A program made the translations under genes and the position numbers. Below the pieces are notes generated by a model. The model saw nothing but the letters and a program-made list of their open reading frames with translations. It did no database searches and was not told where the DNA came from. A stretch of 8,552 bases of DNA from Anaerofilum sp. (lineage in GTDB: Bacteria > Bacillota > Clostridia > Oscillospirales > Ruminococcaceae). Shown piece by piece: positions 1-6,420 of this stretch. Position 1 is the stretch's first letter; every line of letters begins with the position of its first letter. Location of the stretch: positions 1-8,552 of the forward strand of contig JAHHUF010000073.1 of NCBI GenBank assembly GCA_020024115.1, given 5' to 3'.

Positions 1-69
1 TCTCAACTCATTTTTTGTTTTTGTTCAAATTTTTTGCTCCTTTTCCAGACACTTTGCTCAAAATCGTCC

Positions 70-110
70 TTTTTCCTGTTTTTTCTGAGGAAAATTCTTT
101 TTGTTTTTTG
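70..110 (+). terminator. possible weak intrinsic terminator of an upstream gene
   Basis: TTTTCCT (71-77) and AGGAAAA (88-94) form a 7-bp inverted repeat with a 10-base loop, followed by a T-rich run to 110. The stem is AT-rich and the whole region is about half T, so chance pairing is a real alternative. If real, it would end a plus-strand gene lying before the window. Confidence 0.25.
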
Positions 111-140
111 TGCATTTTGCTTTTTTATTTGCCGCAAGAA

Positions 141-149
141 TGCTATAAT
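141..149 (+). promoter_or_regulatory. extended -10 promoter of the ttcA-alr operon
   Basis: TGCTATAAT gives a perfect TATAAT (144-149) preceded by the TGn extension at 141-143. The region 17 bases upstream is only T-rich and has no convincing TTGACA, which is tolerated by extended -10 promoters. Transcription would start near 156, leaving a leader of about 64 bases before the start codon at 220. The leader holds a 10-base AT palindrome (186-195) but nothing resembling a riboswitch. Confidence 0.6.
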
Positions 150-219
150 ATTACAGATTCAGAAATATCAATAATATAAGAATAATGATATATCAATCCA
201 AAGATTTAGGAGGAGATGT

Positions 220-975
220 ATGCAGCGATTGGAAGGTCTGATGCGCAAAGCATTACAGCAATATAACATGATTGAGGAAAACGACCACATTTGTATCGGG
301 GTATCTGGTGGAAAGGACAGCGTTGCACTGACCATCGGTTTGGCAAATTTAAGAAACTATTTTGAGCATCCGTTCAAAATCACAGCTGTCACCCTTGACC
401 CTTGTTTTGGTGGTGTGGAAAGTGACTATACCCGTTTGGAGGAACTGTTTGCAAAACATCAGGTTCCTTATGTCATTAAACGCAGTAACATTGGCAAGGT
501 TGTATTTGATGACCGTGCAGAACAAAATCCCTGTGCTTTGTGTGCAAAAATGCGCCGTGGACTGTTGCACGACACCGCTTTGGAATTGGGCTGCAATAAA
601 GTTGCATTGGGGCATCATCTGGACGATGCAATTGAAACATTTTATATGAACCTATTTCGAGAGGGAAGAATCGGCTGTTTTTCTCCTGTCACCTATCTTT
701 CCCGCAAAAATATCACAATGATTCGTCCCATGCTGCTTGCCACAGAAAACGATGTGATAAAGGCAGTCCGTCGTGCAGACTTGCCCATTGTCAAAAGCCT
801 TTGCCCAGCCGACGGCGTAACCGTTCGGCAGGACACCAAAGAATTTGTTTTTGAAAAAACCAAAGAAGACCCTGCATTTCGTCAAAAAATGTTAGGTGCA
901 TTGCAAAAAAGCGGCATCGATGGCTGGCAGCCTGTCAACCCGAACTGCCGCAAACCAAAAAAGGAGGAATCCTAA
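220..975 (+). CDS. ttcA: TtcA-like tRNA 2-thiocytidine biosynthesis protein (PP-loop ATPase)
   Basis: Probable cytosolic tRNA-thiolating enzyme that adenylates a tRNA base and replaces its oxygen with sulfur (2-thiocytidine at position 32 in E. coli TtcA). The 251-residue product has the PP-loop SGGKDS at 29-34, which binds ATP. A CALC pair (Cys105, Cys108) in the TtcA-typical context CALCAKMRRG, plus Cys195 in SLCPADG, match the three cysteines that bind the Fe-S cluster in TtcA. GHHLDDAIET (131-140) is the second conserved PP-loop-family block. It is shorter than E. coli TtcA (about 310 residues), as is common in clostridia. The absence of paired zinc-finger motifs argues against TtuA, and the Cys triad argues against TilS. 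AGGAGG at 208-213, 6 bases before the ATG, fixes the start. It is the first gene of an operon with alr, whose start overlaps its stop. The exact modified base is inferred from the family. Confidence 0.85.
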   Translation: MQRLEGLMRKALQQYNMIEENDHICIGVSGGKDSVALTIGLANLRNYFEHPFKITAVTLDPCFGGVESDYTRLEELFAKHQVPYVIKRSNIGKVVFDDRAEQNPCALCAKMRRGLLHDTALELGCNKVALGHHLDDAIETFYMNLFREGRIGCFSPVTYLSRKNITMIRPMLLATENDVIKAVRRADLPIVKSLCPADGVTVRQDTKEFVFEKTKEDPAFRQKMLGALQKSGIDGWQPVNPNCRKPKKEES

Positions 976-2144
976 TGTCGATGGAAAAGCACTGCTGGGC
1001 AGAAATCAATCTTTCAGCATTGCGACACAATTTTCATCTTGTACAGGCAGCAAACGGCGGAACCGTTTGTGCTGTGGTTAAAGCTGATGCCTATGGGCAT
1101 GGAGACACTGTCGTTGCACAAACGCTGGAAAAAGAAGGTGCAAAAGCCTTTGCGGTTTCCTGTTTGGCGGAGGGCTTGCGGCTACGCCGTGCAGGAGTTT
1201 CACATCCCATTTTGATTTTGGGGCATACACAGCCATCACAGGCACAACTATTGATTCAGAACAATTTGTGCCAAACTGTATACTCTGCCGAATATGCTGC
1301 TGCTTTAAATGAAGCTGCCAACCAAATTGGGCAAACACTTCATTGTCATTTAAAAATTGATACAGGCATGGGGCGGCTGGGCTTTTGTGTGCGTTCTGAA
1401 CAGGATATTCCCCGTTTTATGCAGGAGGTTGTTCCCTGCCTTTGCTTGTCAAATCTCTGTTTTGAGGGTGCATTTATTCATTTTGCAGTTGCAGACTCAA
1501 TCGAACCTGAAGACATTGCCTACACAAACAAACAACATTCTCTCTTTTTGCAGGCAATTGGTGCACTAAAACAGCAGGGATTTTCTTTCAAAATTTTCCA
1601 TTGCTGCAATTCAGCCGCCAGCTTTCTTCATCCTGATTGGCGTATGGACTGGATTCGTCCTGGCATCATTTTATACGGTCATCAGCCTTCGGAACAGGCA
1701 CAGCTTGAGGGTTTGATGCCTGCTTTGTCCTTCCGCACAGTTGTGACACAGGTAAAACAGCTTTTTGCTGGGCAGAGCGTCAGCTATGGCAGAATTTTCA
1801 CCGCAAAGCAAACCATGACAGTTGCCACTCTTGCCGCCGGCTATGCCGATGGCTACCCTCGCCAACTGTCTGAATGTGGTGTCGTTTCCATTCATGGGGT
1901 TGCCTGCCCTGTTATCGGTCGGGTTTGTATGGACCAAATGCTGGTGGATGTTTCTGCCGTTCCGCAGGTGGTGCGTGGGGACGAAGCAATTTTGTTTGGT
2001 GCGGGTGGGATTCAAACAGTAGAGCAGGCAGCCGCGCTGTGTCAAACCATCCCCTATGAGCTGCTGTGCCGTATCAGCCGCCGTGTCCCCCGCTTGTATG
2101 TAGATGGCGATTCTCCCGCATTTTTCACAAACTATTTAGAATAA
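975..2144 (+). CDS. alr: alanine racemase
   Basis: PLP-dependent racemase converting L-alanine to D-alanine for peptidoglycan precursors and, where present, lipoteichoic acid esterification; cytosolic homodimer. The 389-residue protein is full length. Lys36 in VVKADAYGHG is the Schiff-base lysine at the start of the TIM barrel. KIDTGMGRLGF (127-137) carries the conserved arginine (Arg134). Later blocks are HFAVAD (169-174), NSAAS (212-216) and RPGIILYG (228-235). In the C-terminal beta domain, Tyr271 of SYGRIFTA is the second catalytic base, and YADGYPRQLS and GRVCMDQMLVDVS (315-327) line the other subunit's active site. The C-terminal PYELLCRISRRVPRLY block is intact. AAGGAGG at 961-967, 7 bases upstream, supports the ATG at 975 over the in-frame ATG at 981. 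TAATG overlaps the ttcA stop by one base, implying translational coupling. No VanT-like membrane domain is present, so a serine racemase is unlikely. Confidence 0.97.
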   Translation: MSMEKHCWAEINLSALRHNFHLVQAANGGTVCAVVKADAYGHGDTVVAQTLEKEGAKAFAVSCLAEGLRLRRAGVSHPILILGHTQPSQAQLLIQNNLCQTVYSAEYAAALNEAANQIGQTLHCHLKIDTGMGRLGFCVRSEQDIPRFMQEVVPCLCLSNLCFEGAFIHFAVADSIEPEDIAYTNKQHSLFLQAIGALKQQGFSFKIFHCCNSAASFLHPDWRMDWIRPGIILYGHQPSEQAQLEGLMPALSFRTVVTQVKQLFAGQSVSYGRIFTAKQTMTVATLAAGYADGYPRQLSECGVVSIHGVACPVIGRVCMDQMLVDVSAVPQVVRGDEAILFGAGGIQTVEQAAALCQTIPYELLCRISRRVPRLYVDGDSPAFFTNYLE

Positions 2145-2159
2145 AAAAGGAGGTTCATC

Positions 2160-3023
2160 TTGAATAAGAATGACAAACAATTTGTATCTTCTTTTGATAA
2201 AGATGCAAAAGAATTTCTTGTTTTAACCGAAACAGATGGGTCTTGTTCTCGCAGCAGGGGCTACACCATGTGGCAAAGATATCAGCCTATCATGGCAGCT
2301 ATTGACCTGCAAACCAACACCTTAACTCAAGGGGAAATGTCTTTGGTTTGGCTTATCAGCGAAACAGACCTTCAAGCCAAAAACTATGGCTGGAACTTTG
2401 AAAAAGAGTCCATCTATCACATCAAAGCAAAAAAGTCTTTGAATCATGTACCCCATCTTTATGTTGTGGAAGTATTAGAAGAAAACTGCTCAAATCCACA
2501 ATTAGAAGAAATTTTGGCAGAGTATCAAACCTTGGTTGTTATCCACCCACAAAACTGCTCTGAGCTTGTTTTGGACAAATATTTAAAACTCTTTACGGGT
2601 ACCTGTCAGTGGAATGGTGAATCCTGTCAGTTATGTTTAAGTGCCGACCATGATTCCTGTAACACAGCCGAAAATGCTAACCAAACTTTGGAATTGTTGC
2701 TTGCACAAAGTGAGGAATGGGACAAAAAGGCTCGTCAATATGCAGGTCAAAAACTGGCTAGCATTGCCACAGACTGGTTGCAAGATATGGAATATGATGA
2801 TGACTATGATGAAGATGAAGATGAAGATGATGAGGACGAAACTCAGGAACACATCATCACCAAAGAAGAATTTGCAAGCCGTTTGTCCATCAGTGAATTG
2901 GCAGTAGAAGCAGATGGTTTCTTTGAATTTTATTATGATGACGATGATATGTTTATGGGTCATGTGGTCATTGTGAGCGGAAATATCGAAACAGGATTCA
3001 CCGACGCTTATTTTGCAGGATAA
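2160..3023 (+). CDS. DUF2262-like protein of unknown function
   Basis: A 287-residue soluble protein with no signal peptide or membrane segment; the function is unknown. The start is TTG: AAGGAGG at 2147-2153 lies 6 bases before it and no ATG fits. The C-terminal part resembles, from memory, the DUF2262 family: an amphipathic helix with EEWDKKARQYAGQKLASIA (186-204), then a conserved end of the type FEFYYDDDDMFMGHVVIVSG (256-274) finishing in TDAYFAG. Between them is an acidic tract (211-230) of almost only Asp and Glu, encoded partly by a GATGAA repeat. The N-terminal 165 residues are cysteine-rich toward their end (Cys110, 133, 149, 156, 159, 167) and I do not recognise them; the cysteines are not spaced as a clear zinc site. 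It follows alr by 15 bases, so it is probably co-transcribed. Family assignment is moderately sure; no role can be inferred beyond the operon link. Confidence 0.72.
   Translation: MNKNDKQFVSSFDKDAKEFLVLTETDGSCSRSRGYTMWQRYQPIMAAIDLQTNTLTQGEMSLVWLISETDLQAKNYGWNFEKESIYHIKAKKSLNHVPHLYVVEVLEENCSNPQLEEILAEYQTLVVIHPQNCSELVLDKYLKLFTGTCQWNGESCQLCLSADHDSCNTAENANQTLELLLAQSEEWDKKARQYAGQKLASIATDWLQDMEYDDDYDEDEDEDDEDETQEHIITKEEFASRLSISELAVEADGFFEFYYDDDDMFMGHVVIVSGNIETGFTDAYFAG
2808..2825 (+). repeat. in-frame GATGAA hexanucleotide repeat (3 copies)
   Basis: Three tandem GATGAA units encode Asp-Glu pairs 217-222 in the acidic linker of the DUF2262-like protein, followed by imperfect GATGAT and GAGGAC units. 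Copy-number change by slippage would keep the frame and only lengthen or shorten the linker. Confidence 0.8.
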
Positions 3024-3058
3024 CTGCAAACAAAACAATTTCTTGCAAATTTCCGAAA

Positions 3059-3088
3059 TTGCCTGTATCTTATATAGTAGGATACAAT
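3059..3088 (+). promoter_or_regulatory. probable sigma-A promoter for the cysteine hydrolase-lepA unit
   Basis: TTGCCT (3059-3064) and TACAAT (3083-3088) are separated by 18 bases; they match consensus at 4/6 and 5/6. It sits in the 96-base gap after the DUF2262-like gene, about 30 bases before the next start codon. I see no strong terminator between the two genes, so read-through from the alr operon remains possible. Confidence 0.5.
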
Positions 3089-3119
3089 AAAAGTATGGCT
3101 GTTTAAGAGGTGTACTGTA

Positions 3120-3659
3120 ATGAAAAAACTGTTGATTGTTGTTGATTATCAAAACGATTTTGTTACTGGCTCACTGGGCTTTGAAGCTGCCAAGGCATTG
3201 GAACAGCCCATTGCAGAACAGGTAAAAAACGCACTGGCTCAAGGATGGAAGGTCATTTTCACACAGGATACCCATACAAAGAACTATCTTTCCACCCGTG
3301 AAGGTCAGTTTTTGCCCATTGAACACTGCATCGAAAACACAGATGGATGGAATCTTTATGGCAAGCTGAGAGAATATCAAACCAACCCACCTGCCAATGT
3401 ATCCTTTTTAAAGAAACCTACTTTTGGGTGTGCCAATCTGCCGGAATTTGTTCGCAGTTTGTTTGATGGTGAACCGGAAGAAATCACTTTGTGTGGCATT
3501 GTCACCAATATTTGTGTTGTCAGCAACGCAATTTTGATGCACAGCAATTTTCTATCCAGCAAAATTTCCATTTTTGGCAATTTATGTGCTGCACCCAACC
3601 CACAAGACCACACAAACACCCTTGCTCTGCTTTCCGGCATGGGGTATACCATTCTTTAA
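3120..3659 (+). CDS. isochorismatase-fold cysteine hydrolase, nicotinamidase-like
   Basis: A 179-residue cytosolic hydrolase. The family triad is visible: Asp9 in VVDYQNDF, Lys99 in FLKKPTFG, and nucleophile Cys132 in GIVTNICVVSNAI, where the Val-Thr pair is the usual cis-peptide site. Asp50 and His52 (TQDTHTKNY) and His69 (LPIEHC) are placed like the Asp-His-His metal site of nicotinamidases, which favours nicotinamide deamidation to nicotinate in NAD salvage. Isochorismatase proper lacks that metal site, but other amidases of this fold cannot be excluded. The length is normal for small bacterial nicotinamidase-like proteins. GAGGTG at 3107-3112, 7 bases before the ATG, supports the start. 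lepA follows after 41 bases with no terminator, so the two are probably co-transcribed. I leave the symbol empty because the substrate is not proven. Confidence 0.8.
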   Translation: MKKLLIVVDYQNDFVTGSLGFEAAKALEQPIAEQVKNALAQGWKVIFTQDTHTKNYLSTREGQFLPIEHCIENTDGWNLYGKLREYQTNPPANVSFLKKPTFGCANLPEFVRSLFDGEPEEITLCGIVTNICVVSNAILMHSNFLSSKISIFGNLCAAPNPQDHTNTLALLSGMGYTIL

Positions 3660-3700
3660 CCTGCATTTTATTTTGAAACTTTTATTTTGGAGGTGCCTTC

Positions 3701-5503
3701 GTGGCAAGAAACAACATTCGCAATTTTTGTATTATTGCACATATCGACCACGGCAAATCAACCTTAGCCGACCGTATTTTGGAGCATACCAGTGCAGTTG
3801 ATGAACGCAAGATGGAAAACCAGCTTTTGGATGATATGGAGCTGGAGCGTGAGCGTGGAATCACCATCAAAGCCCGTGCTGTTACATTAAACTACAAAGC
3901 CAAAGATGGCAACAACTATGAATTTAATCTGATTGATACTCCCGGTCATGTTGACTTTGGCTACGAAGTAAGCCGCAGTTTGGCAGCCTGTGAAGGTGCG
4001 GTTTTGGTTGTGGATGCCAGCCAAGGTGTCGAGGCCCAAACCCTCGCTAATACCTATATGGCATTGGAGCATGATTTGGAGCTTGTGCCAATCCTCAACA
4101 AAATCGACCTGCCCTCTGCTGAGCCTGACCGCATTGCACAAGAAGTGGAAGATGTCATCGGTCTGCCTTGCTTGGATGCTCCCCGTGTTTCCGCAAAAAT
4201 GGGCATTGGCATTGAGGATGTTTTGGAAAGTGTCATCCGTGACATTCCTGCACCAAAAGGTGACGAAAACGCACCTTTGAAAGCGTTGGTATTTGATAGT
4301 ATTTATGACAGTTATAAAGGTGTTATTGTTTATATTCGTGTGTTTGAAGGCAGATTGAAAGCCGGTGATACTGTCAAAATGATGGCAACTGGTGCTGAGT
4401 TTAATATTGTTGAGGTTGGTCACATGGGTGCAACCGCACTTTCTCCCTGCACAGAACTAGCTGCGGGTGAGGTTGGATATTTCACAGCAAGCATTAAAAA
4501 TGTGCGTGATACCCGTGTGGGTGACACAGTGACCTTACTTTCCAATCCTACTGCTGAAGCACTTCCCGGCTATCGCAAAGCAACTCCTATGGTATTCTGC
4601 GGCATTTACCCTGCCGATGGCGCACGCTATCCCGATTTGAAGGATGCACTGGAAAAATTGCAGTTAAATGATGCCTCTTTGAGTTTTGACCCTGAAACCT
4701 CTGTGGCTTTGGGTTTTGGATTCCGCTGTGGATTTTTGGGATTGCTGCATTTGGAAATTATTATCGAGCGTTTGGAAAGAGAATTCGATTTGGATTTGAT
4801 TACCACCGCTCCCAGCGTAGAATATCGCATTACTTTGACAGACGGCGAAGTGATTACCATTGAAAACCCCACCAACTACCCTGACCCGGGCACCATTACA
4901 GGTGCAGAGGAACCTTATGTAGATGCACACATCTACACGCCAACCGAATATGTTGGCAGTCTGATGGATTTGTGCCAAGACCGCCGAGGCACCATGATTG
5001 ACATGAAATATATGGACGAAACCCGTGTCGACTTGCACTATGAGCTGCCTTTGGGTGAAATTGTTTATGATTTCTTTGATGCCATCAAGTCCCGCAGTCG
5101 TGGCTATGCCAGCTATGATTATGAGATGAAAGGCTTTAAACAATCCAAACTGGTAAAACTGGACATTTTACTGAACGGTGACATGGTGGATGCACTTTCC
5201 ATGATTGTCCATGCTGACAAGGCATACGCAAAGGGGCGGCGGCTTGCAGAGCGTTTGAAAGAAAACATTCCACGCCAAATGTTTGAAATTCCCATTCAGG
5301 CAGCCATTGGCGGAAAGGTTATCGCCCGTGAAACTGTAAAAGCAATGCGCAAAGATGTGCTTGCAAAATGTTACGGCGGTGATATTACCCGTAAGAAAAA
5401 GCTGCTTGAAAAGCAAAAAGAGGGCAAAAAGAAAATGCGTCAGTTGGGTACTGTACAGGTTCCCAGTGAAGCATTTACCGCTGTTCTTAAACTGGATGAA
5501 TAA
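3701..5503 (+). CDS. lepA: elongation factor 4 (LepA), ribosome-associated GTPase
   Basis: Translational GTPase that acts on the ribosome; reported roles are back-translocation and help with 30S assembly or initiation. The 600 residues match the usual length (E. coli 599). GTPase motifs in order: G1 AHIDHGKST (13-21), G2 in ERERGITIK (49-57), G3 DTPGH (79-83), G4 NKID (133-136), G5 SAK (164-166). GFRCGFLGLLHLEI (340-353) is the domain III signature shared with EF-G. The LepA-only C-terminal domain is complete, with SRSRGYASYDYEM and the basic stretch GGDITRKKKLLEKQKEGKKK near the end; there is no EF-G domain IV. The start is GTG, with GGAGGTG at 3689-3695, 5 bases upstream. In many Bacillota lepA is followed by hemW, but here a short unrelated gene follows after 15 bases. 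Confidence 0.98.
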   Translation: MARNNIRNFCIIAHIDHGKSTLADRILEHTSAVDERKMENQLLDDMELERERGITIKARAVTLNYKAKDGNNYEFNLIDTPGHVDFGYEVSRSLAACEGAVLVVDASQGVEAQTLANTYMALEHDLELVPILNKIDLPSAEPDRIAQEVEDVIGLPCLDAPRVSAKMGIGIEDVLESVIRDIPAPKGDENAPLKALVFDSIYDSYKGVIVYIRVFEGRLKAGDTVKMMATGAEFNIVEVGHMGATALSPCTELAAGEVGYFTASIKNVRDTRVGDTVTLLSNPTAEALPGYRKATPMVFCGIYPADGARYPDLKDALEKLQLNDASLSFDPETSVALGFGFRCGFLGLLHLEIIIERLEREFDLDLITTAPSVEYRITLTDGEVITIENPTNYPDPGTITGAEEPYVDAHIYTPTEYVGSLMDLCQDRRGTMIDMKYMDETRVDLHYELPLGEIVYDFFDAIKSRSRGYASYDYEMKGFKQSKLVKLDILLNGDMVDALSMIVHADKAYAKGRRLAERLKENIPRQMFEIPIQAAIGGKVIARETVKAMRKDVLAKCYGGDITRKKKLLEKQKEGKKKMRQLGTVQVPSEAFTAVLKLDE

Positions 5504-5518
5504 GGAGGATTTACAGAT

Positions 5519-5716
5519 ATGGCTCTTTTTCGCAGATTGTTTTCCATTGGTTTGGGGCTTGCAGCAGGAGCTGCTGCTCTAAAACTGCTCAAAAATCAGC
5601 AGGAAAAAGGTGTTTTTGAACTAAGTGAGAAAGATTATGTTGAAATCCCACTAGATTCAGAAGACACTGATTCAGAGCAAAAACTAAACGAAAATGAAAG
5701 CGTATCTGAAAACTAA
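5519..5716 (+). CDS. small membrane-anchored acidic protein, unknown function
   Basis: A 65-residue protein. Residues 1-6 are basic (MALFRR), followed by a Gly/Ala/Leu-rich hydrophobic segment at about 7-24 that could be a single membrane helix, then a Lys/Gln-rich turn and a hydrophilic, strongly acidic tail from about 34 to the end. The positive N-terminus would normally stay inside, which predicts either an Nin-Cout anchor with the acidic tail outside or an uncleaved signal. No cleavage site is clear. AAGGAGG (5502-5508) directly follows the lepA stop codon, 10 bases before the ATG, so the gene is real and almost certainly in the lepA transcript. The overall layout recalls small YtxH-like membrane proteins, but I cannot assign a family. 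Confidence 0.75.
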   Translation: MALFRRLFSIGLGLAAGAAALKLLKNQQEKGVFELSEKDYVEIPLDSEDTDSEQKLNENESVSEN

Positions 5717-5765
5717 GAAATTAAAAAATTTTTCGCAATGAGACAATAGATGCAAAACAAAAACC

Positions 5766-5779
5766 GCAGGAATTCCTGC
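5766..5779. repeat. 14-base perfect palindrome in the gap after the lepA unit
   Basis: GCAGGAATTCCTGC is self-complementary (5-bp GC-rich stem, AATT loop). TATTTTT follows only 11 bases later (5791-5797), so as a terminator it would be weak. A second short inverted repeat, AGCAG-ATA-CTGCT, lies at 5803-5815. The rest of the 176-base gap (5717-5892) has no gene and no clear promoter; a TTTAAT at 5866-5871 is a poor -10 candidate for the next gene. Confidence 0.4.
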
Positions 5780-5892
5780 CAGACTTTGAGTATTTTTAAC
5801 ACAGCAGATACTGCTCATTACAGAAAAAGGCAAAAATTTCGACTTTTCAGATAGCCCCTATACCATTTAATAAAAGTTTTGGAGGAAACTGC

Positions 5893-6249
5893 ATGGATAT
5901 TGGCTATACACTTGGTTTGCTTGGCTTAGCTGGCATTTGCTGGGCTGGCTCTTGTTATTTTGACAAAAGGCAAAAAAAGCTGGCAGCACAGCACTGCATT
6001 GAGGTGACAGCAACCATCTGCGAATATCTTCCGTTAGAGGGTGCCGACCGAAAAGGCAGACCTGTTTTTTCCACTGTTCTGTCCTACCGTGTGAATGAAC
6101 AAGAATATCAAGTGCAGTTGGATGACCAAATTCCAGCGGCTGACCAGAAACCGATTGGCTCGTCTGTGCGTCTGCTTTGCAGCAAACAAGACCCTTCTGA
6201 ATGTATGCTGGCTGATTTTCCGGTTAAAAAAGGATTCTTTGGGTTGTAA
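5893..6249 (+). CDS. small membrane-anchored protein, DUF3592-like
   Basis: A 118-residue protein. Residues 4-22 are hydrophobic (GYTLGLLGLAGICWAG...) and form one membrane anchor, followed by a basic KRQKK patch (25-29) that predicts an Nout-Cin orientation. The soluble part fits the DUF3592 pattern: a beta strand with EVTATICEY (37-45), the block GRPVFSTVLSYRVNEQEYQV (55-74), then IGSSVRLLCSKQDPSECMLA (88-107), matching the family's usual Y-x-V-x-G-x-x-Y and D-P-x-x-P type ends. DUF3592 function is unknown. GGAGG at 5881-5885, 7 bases upstream, fixes the start. It is separated from both neighbours by gaps of about 170 bases and is probably its own transcription unit. Family match is moderate, made by eye. 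Confidence 0.65.
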   Translation: MDIGYTLGLLGLAGICWAGSCYFDKRQKKLAAQHCIEVTATICEYLPLEGADRKGRPVFSTVLSYRVNEQEYQVQLDDQIPAADQKPIGSSVRLLCSKQDPSECMLADFPVKKGFFGL

Positions 6250-6307
6250 TCTTACAGATTTCCGTTTTTTTCCTGTACGATAAATTGTGAATTTTGCGCA
6301 ATTTGCA

Positions 6308-6336
6308 TTGACGGATGTTACAAGCTATACTATAAT
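6308..6336 (+). promoter_or_regulatory. near-consensus sigma-A promoter of the M23 hydrolase gene
   Basis: TTGACG (6308-6313) and TATAAT (6331-6336) are exactly 17 bases apart, matching 11 of 12 consensus positions; it is the best promoter in the window. Transcription is predicted to begin at about G6343, giving a leader of about 78 bases. The -10 element and the start point lie inside the left arm of the inverted repeat 6332-6378. Confidence 0.85.
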
Positions 6337-6378
6337 TTAACTGTATGCAATGAAAACTATTGCATACAGTTAAATTAT
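6332..6378. promoter_or_regulatory. 20-bp perfect inverted repeat over the -10 and start site: operator and/or terminator-like hairpin
   Basis: Arms at 6332-6351 and 6359-6378 are exact complements (core AACTGTATGCAAT / ATTGCATACAGTT) around the 7-base loop GAAAACT. Seven Ts (6378-6384) end the right arm. RNA reading through from upstream would contain the full 20-bp hairpin plus U-tract and could terminate. RNA starting at about 6343 would keep only a 9-bp 5'-terminal hairpin (GUAUGCAAU / AUUGCAUAC). As DNA, the symmetric site covers the promoter and could bind a dimeric repressor. Which role applies cannot be told from sequence. Confidence 0.7.
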
Positions 6379-6420
6379 TTTTTTATGGTATTTAGGTTAA
6401 AAAAAGGAGGAATCTGTCCC

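Noticed and set aside
8..115. Minus-strand 35-codon lysine-rich frame starting with ATG at 115
   Set aside because: It has no ribosome binding site, a stop codon just upstream, and a sequence that follows from the T-rich plus strand; not listed as a gene.
3036..3062. CAATTTC ... GAAATTG inverted repeat as terminator of the alr operon
   Set aside because: The stem is short and AT-rich, the loop is long and no T-run follows.
2637..3152. 171-codon minus-strand frame opposite the DUF2262-like gene
   Set aside because: It is the antisense shadow of the Asp/Glu repeat (hence Ile/Phe-rich) and has no homology I recognise; the plus-strand gene has a strong start signal and a conserved domain.
6316..6332. 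WalR-type site (TGTWAH-N5-TGTWAH) before the M23 gene
   Set aside because: Only one half (TGTTAC at 6316) fits; the second hexamer does not, on either strand.
6385..6420. Upstream in-frame ATG start for the M23 protein
   Set aside because: The AAGGAGG lies downstream of it at 6404-6410, and the signal peptide starts naturally at 6421. The extra 12 residues would spoil the signal peptide.
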